From assembly GCF_001886815.1 (NCBI RefSeq), contig NZ_CP018099.1, positions 3,222,501 through 3,286,500 on the forward strand: a stretch of 64,000 nucleotides of DNA, read 5' to 3'. Positions within the stretch are counted from its first letter, which is position 1. Every line of letters starts with the position of its first letter. This stretch comes from Caldithrix abyssi DSM 13497. Lineage in GTDB: Bacteria > Calditrichota > Calditrichia > Calditrichales > Calditrichaceae. A model generated the notes under the pieces. It saw only the letters and a list, made by a program, of their open reading frames with translations, did not search any database and was not told where the DNA came from. This document shows positions 29,311-38,542 of this stretch, piece by piece. A program made the position numbers and the translations under genes.

Positions 29311-30291
29311 TTGTCGCAGGTAGATGTATTTTTTTACGAAGCATTTGACGAAGAGCGGGCTTTGATTGAGAAATATTTACCCTCCTCTATCAAAGCCGGT
29401 TTTGCCAGAGAGACCATACAGGAGACGGGACATCAAACGCCGCCGGCAAGCGTGATCAGCACACGCACGCAGTCGCATATTCCGGAGCAGTGGGCGTCCC
29501 AATTAACCGCCATTCTTTCGCGCAGTACGGGCTACAATCACATGCAGGATTACCGCGAGAGCACGGGTTTTTCCGGTCAGATGGGCTATTTGCCTCTTTA
29601 CTGCAATCGAGCCGTTGCCGAGCAGGCCATGCTTTTGTGGATGAGTTTGTTGCGCAAACTCCTCTTGCAAATGGAACGCTTTAACAGCTTTTCGCGCAGC
29701 GGCTTAACCGGCTACGAATGTTCCGGCAAAAATTTACTGGTGGTGGGCGTGGGAAATATCGGCCACGAAGTGGTAAGAATTGGCAAGGGCCTGGACATGA
29801 ACGTTTACGGCGTGGATCTGGTGAAAAAATTTGACGACACGAATTACGTTGAACTGGAAGAAGGCATTGCACAGGCGCATATCGTTGTCAGCGCCATGAA
29901 TTTAACCAAAAAAAACAGAGGATATTTCAACTACCAATTGCTAAAAAAAGCGCCTGCCGGAGTCATTTTTGTCAATGTGGCCCGCGGCGAACTTTCGCCT
30001 ATCGACGATCTTTATCGGCTGGTAAAAGAGGGGCATCTTGGTGGTTTGGCGCTGGACGTGTATGAACAGGAAAGTAAAATAGCGATCTTTTTGCGTTCAG
30101 GAGCCGCCAAGGTCGGCGATCCCCTGCTACAAAAAATAAAAGAACTGCAACAATTGCCCAATGTAATTTTTACGCCGCACAACGCCTTCAATTCTCACGA
30201 AGCCGTACTGCGCAAAGCCGAACACAGCGTAAAGCAGATTGAACATTTTCTGCAAAGCGGTCGATTTTTATGGCCGGTTCCGGAAGAATAA
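29311..30291 (+). CDS. D-2-hydroxyacid dehydrogenase (D-lactate dehydrogenase-like)
   Basis: It reduces 2-keto acids to D-2-hydroxy acids with NADH. The Rossmann motif is VVGVGNIGHEVVRIG, with an acidic residue (GVDLV) at the end of the second strand that favours NAD. Catalytic residues are Arg in NVARGE, Glu in LDVYEQE and His in FTPHNAFNS. The N-terminus (SQVDVFFYEAFDEE) fits D-LDH/VanH-type members. The frame opens at ATG 29269, but TTG 29311 has AAGGAG 6 bases upstream and the ATG has no SD, so I prefer TTG (326 residues). The stretch AIFLRSGAAKVGDPLLQKIK before the His is a D-LDH-like feature. The substrate is not certain. Confidence 0.85.
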   Translation: MSQVDVFFYEAFDEERALIEKYLPSSIKAGFARETIQETGHQTPPASVISTRTQSHIPEQWASQLTAILSRSTGYNHMQDYRESTGFSGQMGYLPLYCNRAVAEQAMLLWMSLLRKLLLQMERFNSFSRSGLTGYECSGKNLLVVGVGNIGHEVVRIGKGLDMNVYGVDLVKKFDDTNYVELEEGIAQAHIVVSAMNLTKKNRGYFNYQLLKKAPAGVIFVNVARGELSPIDDLYRLVKEGHLGGLALDVYEQESKIAIFLRSGAAKVGDPLLQKIKELQQLPNVIFTPHNAFNSHEAVLRKAEHSVKQIEHFLQSGRFLWPVPEE

Positions 30292-30325
30292 AAAGGACGA
30301 ATACTCAAATACCATAAGACGCAAT

Positions 30326-30421
30326 AAATAACCTATACCGTTAAAGATCAATCGCTTAGCAACTAATGCTGTGCTCGCAATAGCCGTATAGTAGATCAGA
30401 TTTATTCACAATAGGTTATTT
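30326..30421. repeat. 11-bp inverted repeats around a 74-base loop
   Basis: AAATAACCTAT (30326-30336) and ATAGGTTATTT (30411-30421) are perfect inverted repeats. The right arm overlaps the stop codon of the minus-strand gene. It may be an unusual terminator or the ends of a short element. Confidence 0.5.
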
Positions 30422-33247
30422 TAAAATGACCAGCTTTTTTACAGCTGTTTTTTCTCCGGCAGTTAGACGATAATAGTAAACACCACTGGCCAGATTTTTA
30501 GCATAAAATTTGACGCTATGCGCTCCTGCTTTGTATTCTTTATTAGTGATTGTAGCCACTTTTTGACCGGCTGAATTGAACACTTCAATGTGAGTTTTAA
30601 GGTCTTTAGGCAGAATAAATTCTATAGTGGTTTCGGATTTAAATGGATTTGGATAGTTTTGCTTGAGTATAATTTGCCCCAGTAAAATTGCTTTGAGAGT
30701 ATTTGAAACTTCGTATGCCGAACTTTTTAATCCAACGATACCCTCTTCTGTAACAGCGCTCACCGCAAGATAATATTGTGGTAATTTTAATAAATCCAGG
30801 TTTTTTATCGTATAACAGGTATCGGATGTTGTACCCAACAAGCTATCAGGTTGTTGGCTTGTCCCACCGTAAATTCTGTATTCCATAATATTATCTTCAA
30901 AATTTCTCAGCCAGCTGATTTTTAATCCTTCATCTGAAGCTTCAACCTCAATGCCAATCGGGCTATGGGGCACACCGTAATAGACTCCTCCGATTTTTCC
31001 ATTAACCAGATTATACTTTCGTTGGGTAATAATGTCTGATGATTTTATATAATTCTTATATAGAATCCCGATATGGGGCGCAGTAAATAGCGTATCCTTA
31101 AAGTCATAACTCACTATACAAATACTGCCCGAAGCCGTAACCTTCTGCCCGGCATAGGTTTCATTATTAAAATTAAAGGACGCATTCTGTAGTTTGAAAT
31201 AAGCATTACAAACGATTTCATCCGAAATGCTCCAGCTTGTATCCTGAGATAAGGAATCCTGGTACAAAATAATATCAAAATAATCATCGTTGATAGTCAG
31301 GTAATCTTTTGCATTAGTAATAGTATTAACATTTGTGAATTTACTGCCATCATCCTTGTAAATCGTTTCTTCTATAGTAATCTTAAATACATCATTTTCA
31401 AAATAAACATTTTTGATTTCGGCTTTAGCAATGGCGTTATATTCCGTTTTGGGAGCTGAAGGTAAATTAAAATATTCCTGATTATAATAATAATCATATA
31501 TCCAGTAATTATCCAATGTCATATCGAACAAAGAATAGGCGCTGGTATCTATAGAAGAATAAAAATGTCCTATATTTTTGCTTGATAATTCATCGCCAGC
31601 AAGGTTTCTGGCAACTACGTACCAATAATGAACACCAGGATCGGTTATGCGAACCGTATAAAAGGTATCTGTGGTTGTGTAGTGAGTCGGATCGTTAAAA
31701 TCAGGATTATCGTCTATGATTAGTTCGTAGGTTATTTCAGCAGGAAAATGCTGTTCTTCTTGAGTAGCTTTTTGCCAGCTGAGTTTTATTTCAGCACCAA
31801 GTTCAACGGTGTCTTTACTTACATCATTAACAGAAAATTCAGCCAAGGTCAATCTTTGCAGGGTGATCGTTCGCTTTACTCCTTCGACACCATCCTCTGT
31901 CGCAGCACTCACTGCAAGATAATAATTTGATGAATTTGAAAAATCTGGAATTGTAATCGTATAAGAGGTATCGGAAGTTGTACCCAGTAAGTTGTCGGGT
32001 TGTTGGTTGAATCCACCGTAAATTCTGTATTCCATAATATTATCTTCAAAATTTCTCAGCCAGCTGATTTTTAATCCTTCATCTGAAGCTTCAACCTCAA
32101 TGCCAATCGGGCTATGGGGCACACCGTAATAGACTCCTCCGATTTTTCCATTAACCAGATTATACTTTCGTTGGGTAATAATGTCTGATGATTTTATATA
32201 ATTCTTATATAGAATCCCGATATGGGGCGCAGTAAATAGCGTATCCTTAAAGTCATAACTCACTATACAAATACTGCCCGAAGCCGTAACCTTCTGCCCG
32301 GCATAGGTTTCATTATTAAAATTAAAGGACGCATTCTGTAGTTTGAAATAAGCATTACAAACGATTCCATCTGAAATGCTCCAGCTTGTATCCTGTGATA
32401 AGGAATCCTGGTACAGAATAATATCAAAATAATCATCGTTAATAGTCAGGTAATCTTTTGCATTAGTAATTGTATTAACATTTGTGAATTTACTGCCATC
32501 ATCCTTGTATATCGTTTCTTCTATAGTAATCTTAAATACATCATTTTCAAAATAAACATTTTTGATTTCGGCTTTAGCAATGGCGTTATATTCCGTTTTG
32601 GGAGCTGAAGGTAAATTAAAATATTCCTGATTATAATAATAATCATATATCCAGTAATTATCCAATGTCATATCGAACAAAGAATAGGCGCTGGTATCTA
32701 TAGAAGAATAAAAATGTGCTGTATTTTTGCTTGATAATTCATCTCCAGCAAGGTTTCTGGCAACTACGTACCAATAATGAACACCAGGATCGGTTATGCG
32801 AAGCGTATAAAAAGTATCTGTGGTTGTGTAGTGAGTCGGATCGTTAAAATCAGGATTATCGTCTATGATTAGTTCGTAGGTTATTTCAGCAGGAAGATGC
32901 TGTTCTTCTTGAGTAGCTTTTTGCCAGCTGAGTTTTATTTCAGCACCAGGTTCCACGTTACCTCTAATTATTCCATTAAGATAAAATTCAGATAAGGTTA
33001 CTACACTCACTGCGTCGACAGAAGAATGCGTAGAGCTCTTACTGAATAGGCCGTCACTCGCTGATTTAGTTGTTTTTACTTTCCTTGAATAAGGTTCAAG
33101 CTTTTTAACCTTAGATCCATTGATTAAAGGATTAATATGAAATTCTTCTTTGGATTTAATTTCCTGAGCATAAATTGAATGAAGGAATAATAAAGAAATA
33201 ATAATAAAATGGAACGCTATTTTTAAATACAAAGTTGATGGTGTCAT
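30416..33247 (-). CDS. Large secreted protein with two near-identical repeats and sorting domain
   Basis: This 943-residue protein has a signal peptide (IAFHFIIISLLFLHSIYAQ) and two tandem blocks of 383 residues. Each has a fibronectin-III-like part (EITYELIIDDNPDFNDPTHY ... GVHYWYVVARNLAGDELSS). Next is a unique beta-rich part (SLFDMTLDNYWIYDYYYNQE ... YNLVNGKIGGVYYGVPHSPI), then another FnIII-like part (GLKISWLRNFEDNIMEYRIY). The C-terminus is a sorting domain (LKQNYPNPFKSETTIEFIL, ASGVYYYRL, VKKLVILK). ATG 33247 is preferred because GGAG is upstream; TTG 33262 also opens the frame. It is probably displayed or released through the type IX-like route. Function unknown. The A+T content is visibly higher than in its neighbours. 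Confidence 0.85.
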   Translation of the reverse strand: MTPSTLYLKIAFHFIIISLLFLHSIYAQEIKSKEEFHINPLINGSKVKKLEPYSRKVKTTKSASDGLFSKSSTHSSVDAVSVVTLSEFYLNGIIRGNVEPGAEIKLSWQKATQEEQHLPAEITYELIIDDNPDFNDPTHYTTTDTFYTLRITDPGVHYWYVVARNLAGDELSSKNTAHFYSSIDTSAYSLFDMTLDNYWIYDYYYNQEYFNLPSAPKTEYNAIAKAEIKNVYFENDVFKITIEETIYKDDGSKFTNVNTITNAKDYLTINDDYFDIILYQDSLSQDTSWSISDGIVCNAYFKLQNASFNFNNETYAGQKVTASGSICIVSYDFKDTLFTAPHIGILYKNYIKSSDIITQRKYNLVNGKIGGVYYGVPHSPIGIEVEASDEGLKISWLRNFEDNIMEYRIYGGFNQQPDNLLGTTSDTSYTITIPDFSNSSNYYLAVSAATEDGVEGVKRTITLQRLTLAEFSVNDVSKDTVELGAEIKLSWQKATQEEQHFPAEITYELIIDDNPDFNDPTHYTTTDTFYTVRITDPGVHYWYVVARNLAGDELSSKNIGHFYSSIDTSAYSLFDMTLDNYWIYDYYYNQEYFNLPSAPKTEYNAIAKAEIKNVYFENDVFKITIEETIYKDDGSKFTNVNTITNAKDYLTINDDYFDIILYQDSLSQDTSWSISDEIVCNAYFKLQNASFNFNNETYAGQKVTASGSICIVSYDFKDTLFTAPHIGILYKNYIKSSDIITQRKYNLVNGKIGGVYYGVPHSPIGIEVEASDEGLKISWLRNFEDNIMEYRIYGGTSQQPDSLLGTTSDTCYTIKNLDLLKLPQYYLAVSAVTEEGIVGLKSSAYEVSNTLKAILLGQIILKQNYPNPFKSETTIEFILPKDLKTHIEVFNSAGQKVATITNKEYKAGAHSVKFYAKNLASGVYYYRLTAGEKTAVKKLVILK
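30864..31800 (-). repeat. Copy B of internal tandem duplication (period 1149 bp)
   Basis: This block matches 32013-32949 with a constant offset of 1149 bases and only about a dozen single-base differences by eye. Flanking DNA on both sides is still homologous between copies but much more divergent. Confidence 0.92.
32013..32949 (-). repeat. Copy A of internal tandem duplication (period 1149 bp)
   Basis: Partner of 30864-31800. It encodes the first 383-residue block of the secreted protein. Confidence 0.92.
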
Positions 33248-34095
33248 TTTAATATACTCCAACTTTAAAAATTATATATTTTACGCGCTTAGTTCCACAT
33301 ATCAAGATTTCAGGCTCTAAATAAGGAGGAAGTTTCTTCAGCTTTTTTTTAATTTCGTTTACGCTCATTATATTCCTTTTTTTCTAATATAATTAAAATA
33401 GGTTTTATTTACAAGGATATGAAACACATGCTGAATGTCCCCCAAATTTTTTAAGATTACAATATTTTTTCTAAGATCATTTTTACAACTCACCTACTAA
33501 CCTCATACTTACTAACACGTTAGGTATGCCCTTATCCACCTCTCTTCGTCTAAGACTCACAGAGCAAGGCGGGGGATTAAGGGGGTGAGTTTTTCATACA
33601 TTCAGCTAATTTATTCCTTTAAATATCAATCGATTATGAGGTCTTTGTTTGAAATTTTGGGAGACATTCAGTATGAAACACATGATTCTACTGTATTTTT
33701 AAGGTTTAAGGACCTTAGCTAACCGACTTTCCATACCCAACATACTTTCACTTGGTGCCCCCAGCTTGCCCCGCCTGGATAAATAGGCCATATCTGTCGA
33801 TAATGCGGTCTCATTGATTGAGTGGTTAAATTAAGGAAATCGGTGGTTGAAAGAATGAGAAAGAAGTTTTTCTTTTTTTTTAACCTTATCCTGCCTCTAC
33901 CGACACCTCACTTTTCTTTCCATGACATCTGCAGAAAAGGCTGAAAACCGGCTATCGATATATTAAATAAATCAAAGCTTTGTTGTTTACAGTTGTGCTC
34001 CTTTAGAGAAGGGGCTGGTATAAAAAACTTCGTGTGAGTCGGCAGAACTTGACCTTCAATCGGCTATGTCCTCAGAGCAATATTTGCAATGCGGC
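33248..34095. other. Long gene-free region with a MITE-like element
   Basis: No credible open frame in about 850 bases. It carries the element at 33431-33671 and, inside that, a stretch (33520-33595, CTAAGACTCACAGAGCAAGG ... GGGGGTGAG) related to sequences near 61850-61900. The rest (33685-34095) is unremarkable. Confidence 0.6.
33418..33684. mobile_element. MITE-like element with 20-bp inverted ends and 13-bp direct repeats
   Basis: A 241-bp segment (33431-33671) begins CTGAATGTCCCCCAAATTTT and ends AAATTTTGGGAGACATTCAG, inverted repeats matching at 18 of 20 positions. It is flanked on both sides by the perfect 13-bp direct repeat TATGAAACACATG (33418-33430 and 33672-33684), as expected for a target-site duplication. 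There is no transposase or other gene inside. TSDs of 10-13 bp with about 20-bp ends are known for IS4/IS231-like elements, so it could be a non-autonomous derivative of such a family; that assignment is inference. Confidence 0.7.
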
Positions 34096-34680
34096 TTACA
34101 GTAAACTGTTTCGGTAATTAATAAACTGCTTAACGATGTCGGCGGCGGAGATGTTGAACATTTTGCGCTGTACATCAAAAACAATTTTATGAACAAATTC
34201 CTGAAATTCGCCGAATTCATCGGTCCAGGCCATCAGCAGGCACCACACCGGCCAGCCGCCATTGGCGCCCGCCGGCAGTGCTTTTTTCGATTGACGGACT
34301 TTTATATCAAGCTGCAAAAGATCGAGTCCATGTTTGTTTAACAAAGGCTGTAATTCAATCTGCAGGAAATCATTTAAACGGTCTTCACAGTATTGAATGG
34401 CGGCCCTGACGATAGAATTGGCCGATTTTTTCAGGGCCAGTTGCAAATCCCGCAGCAGTTCGTCTTTATTCGCGCTTTGAACGTGTTTACGGGAAAAAAT
34501 TTTGTGCGGTCCCCAGAAAATCTGAAAATGGTATTCATTCGCTTTTGCCGTCGAGTAAAAATGAAATTTTAAGGAGCCAAAACGCGTGGCATCATCCGGA
34601 AAGAGCAAACCGCTTGTTTTTTCCAGCGTCTCCTTTAAAAACTGTAATTCGCATTCCGTAAATGCTTTTAATTCCTTCAT
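34096..34680 (-). CDS. Uncharacterised protein (194 aa)
   Basis: Not recognised. The sequence is soluble, mostly alpha-helical in the middle (KDELLRDLQLALKKSANSIV) with beta-like ends (GSLKFHFYSTAKANEYHFQIFW). It ends with a helix AADIVKQFINYRNSLL. No signal peptide, membrane segment or metal motif is visible; cysteines are only two. Codon usage and composition look like the neighbours, which supports a real gene. It stands alone, with a gene-poor region downstream and mtaB divergent upstream. Confidence 0.6.
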   Translation of the reverse strand: MKELKAFTECELQFLKETLEKTSGLLFPDDATRFGSLKFHFYSTAKANEYHFQIFWGPHKIFSRKHVQSANKDELLRDLQLALKKSANSIVRAAIQYCEDRLNDFLQIELQPLLNKHGLDLLQLDIKVRQSKKALPAGANGGWPVWCLLMAWTDEFGEFQEFVHKIVFDVQRKMFNISAADIVKQFINYRNSLL

Positions 34681-34912
34681 GATTGGTTCCCCAATGCCTG
34701 CGTCTAATATACGACAAAATTTGCGGAAATGTAAAAAGAACTCGTTCTTTTAATAAAAATCAAATGCCGATATTAAAAGGTCAGGCTTCCTTCCTAAAAG
34801 AATGAATATTCAAAGATTTAAGTTTGACAAACGGACAGATTACCGTTAAATTTTGAAGCTTTAATTAAACGAGTAGAATGAAGGGTTAAAAACGGAGAGA
34901 ATCATCGCACCC

Positions 34913-36202
34913 ATGCCAACGGTTGCTTTACATACACTGGGCTGCCGCCTGAACCAGGCAGAAACAGCCATCATTGCCAACAAGCTCAAACAGCAGGGCT
35001 ACCAGATTGTCGAATTTGGGCAGAAGGCCGATTTAACGATTATCAATACCTGCACGGTTACCGAGCAGGCCGACGCCAAGTGCCGAAATGCCGTGCGGCA
35101 AAGCTTACGCAAAAATCCCGATTCCTTTGTGGCGGTAATCGGCTGCTACGCTCAAATGGCGGTGGATGTCATCAGTCAAATTCAAGGCGTGGATTTAATC
35201 ATGGGCAATGAACACAAAATGGCCATCGACCGCTATCTGGATGACAATCTGCAAAAGCAGGCCCAACCGCTGGTTGTCCATTCCAGTAAAATTTCGCGCA
35301 AGCCCTTTGTCATCGAATCCATTGGCCTTTACGATACTCATACGCGCGCCAATCTAAAAATTCAGGACGGTTGTAATTTCGTCTGTTCGTTTTGCATCAT
35401 CGCCACGGCCCGCGGTCCGGCGCGCAGCAGAGAATTCGACGATCTTGTAAACGAAGCGCGTGAGCTGGTGGATCATGGCTTTAAAGAGATCGTGTTAACC
35501 GGCGTAAATATCGGCACCTATCAATATCAGGATAAAACCTTTCTGGATATTTTACGCGAGCTGGAAAAGATAAACGGACTGCAGCGCATTCGCATCAGTT
35601 CCATTGAGCCGACCACAGTCACGCCTGAACTGATCGATTTGATGGCCGATTCGCAAAAAATCTGCCGTCATTTACACATTCCGCTGCAAAGCGCGGATGA
35701 TAAAATTCTGGAATCCATGCGCCGCAAACACACCTTTGACGATTTTGAACGCATCGTCAATTACGCCGTCAAACGCCTGCCGGATGTTGGCCTGGGTACC
35801 GATATCATGGTCGGTTATCCAGGCGAGGACGACGCGGCCTTTATCAACACCAAAAAACGCGTGGCCGATTTGCCGCTGGCTTATTTCCATGTGTTTACCT
35901 ATTCGGATCGCAAAGGCACCACTTCTTTTAAAATGAAACCAAAAGTGGCGCCGCAGGTTAAAAAATTGCGCAACCGAATCATGATCGAAATGGGACAGCG
36001 CAAGAAATTCGCTTTTTACCGCAAGTTTCTTGGACAGACGGTGGATGTGCTGTTTGAACAGCAGATCAACGGCTTGTGGGAAGGCTTTAGCGATAACTAC
36101 ATGCGCATCAAAGCGCGCAGCGACCGTTCTTTAAAAAATGAAATTGTTCCCGTAAAACTCATAGAAATTGATGGCGATAAAATAATCGGAGAAATACATT
36201 GA
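34913..36202 (+). CDS. mtaB: tRNA t6A37 methylthiotransferase MtaB
   Basis: This radical-SAM enzyme converts t6A to ms2t6A at position 37 of tRNAs reading ANN codons. At 429 residues it has the family domain order. The UPF0004 domain has three cysteines for the second 4Fe-4S cluster (Cys11, Cys47, Cys78: TLGCRLNQAE, NTCTVT, GCYAQ). The radical-SAM triad is Cys154/158/161 (DGCNFVCSFC). A C-terminal TRAM domain follows. LGCRLNQ and ATARGPARSR distinguish MtaB from MiaB and RimO. It heads a three-gene operon in which each next start overlaps the previous stop. Confidence 0.94.
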   Translation: MPTVALHTLGCRLNQAETAIIANKLKQQGYQIVEFGQKADLTIINTCTVTEQADAKCRNAVRQSLRKNPDSFVAVIGCYAQMAVDVISQIQGVDLIMGNEHKMAIDRYLDDNLQKQAQPLVVHSSKISRKPFVIESIGLYDTHTRANLKIQDGCNFVCSFCIIATARGPARSREFDDLVNEARELVDHGFKEIVLTGVNIGTYQYQDKTFLDILRELEKINGLQRIRISSIEPTTVTPELIDLMADSQKICRHLHIPLQSADDKILESMRRKHTFDDFERIVNYAVKRLPDVGLGTDIMVGYPGEDDAAFINTKKRVADLPLAYFHVFTYSDRKGTTSFKMKPKVAPQVKKLRNRIMIEMGQRKKFAFYRKFLGQTVDVLFEQQINGLWEGFSDNYMRIKARSDRSLKNEIVPVKLIEIDGDKIIGEIH

Positions 36203-37503
36203 AACGTGTTTACATAGAAACATACGGCTGTCAGATGAATGAATACGACACCGAAATCATCAAAACCATTTTAAAGCGACACCACTACCATTTTACCGAA
36301 TCGCCCGAAGAGGCGGAAGTCGTTTTTTTGAACACCTGTTCGGTGCGCGAGAACGCCCATCAAAAGGTGCAGCAAAGAATTAACACGCTTAAGCAACTGC
36401 GCAAAACCAAAAAGGGATTGGTGTTAGGCGTTCTGGGCTGCATGGCGCAAAATCTGCGCGATGAACTGCTGGACGAAAAAGTCGGCGTGGATGTGGTGGC
36501 CGGTCCGGACAGCTACAAAAAACTGCCCGAAATGCTCTCGCACGTTATCGGAGAAGGCAAAAAGGAATCCGACTTCAAATTGTCGGAATATGAGACCTAC
36601 AGCGATATCTTTCCGGAACGCGAGGGCGGGGTTAATGCCTGGATTGCCGTGATGCGCGGCTGCGATAATTTTTGCACCTTTTGCGTGGTTCCTTACACGC
36701 GCGGACGCGAACGCAGCCGCGACCCGTTCAATGTGCTGGAAGAAGTAAAAACTTTAGCCAGCAAAGGTTTTAAACAGATTACACTTCTGGGGCAGAATGT
36801 AAACTCCTACCGCTTTGATAAATACGATTTCGCCGATTTAATCGAAATGGTTTCGCAGGTCGATGGCATCCGCAGAATACGTTTCACCTCTCCGCATCCC
36901 AAGGATTTTCCAGAAAAATTAATTGAAGTGGTGGCGAATAATGACAAAGCATGCAAACACATCCATCTGCCCCTGCAGGCCGGCAACGATCGTATTCTGG
37001 AACTGATGAACCGCACCTACACGCAACGGGAGTTTCTGGACCTGGTTGATTACATGCGCTCAAAGATTCCCGGACTGGTTTTGACCACCGATGTAATTGT
37101 CGGTTTTCCCACGGAAACGGAAGAAGAGTTTCAGGACACACTGGAAGTGATGCGCAGGGTGGAATTTGACGCGGCCTTTATGTTCAAATATTCCGAGCGG
37201 CAGCACACCATCGCCTCGCGCAAATATCCCGACGATGTTTCCGAAGAAGATAAAACTTCCCGCATCACGCGTCTGGTGGAGCTACAGAAAAAAATCGCCT
37301 TAAAAAAGAATCAACAGCATGTGGGACAGGTGTTTGACGTGCTGGTTGAAGGTAAAGGGAAAAAACCGAACCAGCTTTTAGGCAGAAACGACGGCAACAA
37401 AATTGTGGTCTTTCCGGACAATGGCGCTAAAGTCGGCGACTTTGTTCGCGTAAAAATTAACGAAGTAACCTCCAATACGCTGATGGGAGAGCCGATTGAC
37501 TGA
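36199..37503 (+). CDS. miaB: tRNA i6A37 methylthiotransferase MiaB
   Basis: It makes ms2i6A at position 37 of tRNAs reading UNN codons. This 434-residue protein has UPF0004 cysteines Cys11, Cys47 and Cys81 (ETYGCQMNEYD, NTCSVRENA, GCMAQ) and radical-SAM cysteines Cys155/159/162 (RGCDNFCTFCVVPYTRGRER), then a TRAM domain. The start is TTG at 36199, overlapping the mtaB stop by 4 bases, with GGAGA upstream. Having mtaB and miaB adjacent means one promoter would set both hypermodifications. Confidence 0.96.
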   Translation: MKRVYIETYGCQMNEYDTEIIKTILKRHHYHFTESPEEAEVVFLNTCSVRENAHQKVQQRINTLKQLRKTKKGLVLGVLGCMAQNLRDELLDEKVGVDVVAGPDSYKKLPEMLSHVIGEGKKESDFKLSEYETYSDIFPEREGGVNAWIAVMRGCDNFCTFCVVPYTRGRERSRDPFNVLEEVKTLASKGFKQITLLGQNVNSYRFDKYDFADLIEMVSQVDGIRRIRFTSPHPKDFPEKLIEVVANNDKACKHIHLPLQAGNDRILELMNRTYTQREFLDLVDYMRSKIPGLVLTTDVIVGFPTETEEEFQDTLEVMRRVEFDAAFMFKYSERQHTIASRKYPDDVSEEDKTSRITRLVELQKKIALKKNQQHVGQVFDVLVEGKGKKPNQLLGRNDGNKIVVFPDNGAKVGDFVRVKINEVTSNTLMGEPID

Positions 37504-38476
37504 TTGGCCAAGATTATTTCACTTTGAGCGGGACCTGCACATTCCAGAGATCGATCTCTGGCTGGATAGCAAGCGCGTCAAGCCCTTCGGCTTTGTTTCA
37601 CATGCCCATACCGATCATCTGGCGCGCCACAAAAAAATATTGTGCACGCCTCCAACCGCCGAGTTTGTGCAACAACGCATCAAACCCACCCACTACCAGC
37701 CTGTCGAATTCGGCCAGGAATTATCGGTAGGCGATTATAAAATTTCGCTGCATCCTGCAGGACACATTTTAGGCTCGGCGCAGATTAAAATCCAAAAAAA
37801 CGGGATTTCTCTGCTTTACACCGGCGATTTTCGGCTGCACCCTTCCAGAACCGTGGAACCGTTTGAATATGTGCAAGCCGATGTGCTGATTATGGAAACG
37901 ACCTTTGGCCAGGCTCGCTACCGGATGCCTTCCCGCGAAGAGGTGGAAGATCGCCTGATTGACCGCTGTAAAACCCTGCTGGCTAAGAACAAAACGCCCA
38001 TCATCTTTGCCTATTCACTGGGAAAGGGGCAGGAGGCGCTCAAGATTTTGACCGATGCCCAAATTCCCGTTGCTGTTGAAGAACAGATTGCCCGATATGT
38101 GCCGACTTACGAAAAATTTGGCGTAACCTTTGGCCATTACGAATTATTCGATCGGAATGATTTACGGGGCAAGGCCCTTTTACTGCCCGTTAATTATCGC
38201 TTTCACCGCTTTTACAAAATGTTGAGTTTTGGCTACACCATCTATTTATCTGGCTGGGGAATGGAGCCCAATGCGCATCGACGTTTTGGCGTTAATGAAG
38301 TTATCCCCTTAAGCGACCATGCCGACTACCATCAGTTACTGGAACTGGCAGACGCCTTGAAACCGCAGGAAATTTACTGCACGCACGGTTTTCCGCAATT
38401 TGTTGAGGAACTACGCGCCGCCGGTCACAACGCCAGAACTCTGGAAGAAGCCTCCCCTTTACAGCATGATTTGTAA
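37496..38476 (+). CDS. Metallo-beta-lactamase-fold nuclease-like protein
   Basis: This 326-residue protein has the zinc motifs of the MBL fold in the RNA/DNA-processing (beta-CASP-related, Ysh1/ExoI-like) branch: SHAHTDHL (motif 2 HxHxDH), GHILGSAQ, YTGDF, METTFG and LSDHADYHQ, with a late His in YCTHGF. It probably acts as an exonuclease or RNA-end processing enzyme. The start is TTG at 37496, 8 bases inside miaB, with GGGAGA upstream. Its coupling to two tRNA-modification genes suggests, by inference, an RNA-related role. Confidence 0.82.
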   Translation: MTDWPRLFHFERDLHIPEIDLWLDSKRVKPFGFVSHAHTDHLARHKKILCTPPTAEFVQQRIKPTHYQPVEFGQELSVGDYKISLHPAGHILGSAQIKIQKNGISLLYTGDFRLHPSRTVEPFEYVQADVLIMETTFGQARYRMPSREEVEDRLIDRCKTLLAKNKTPIIFAYSLGKGQEALKILTDAQIPVAVEEQIARYVPTYEKFGVTFGHYELFDRNDLRGKALLLPVNYRFHRFYKMLSFGYTIYLSGWGMEPNAHRRFGVNEVIPLSDHADYHQLLELADALKPQEIYCTHGFPQFVEELRAAGHNARTLEEASPLQHDL

Positions 38477-38542
38477 TCTATTGCTTTTGACCACACTTGT
38501 ATATTTAAGTGTAAGAGTTGGATGGTTGAATGGTTGTCGGCC

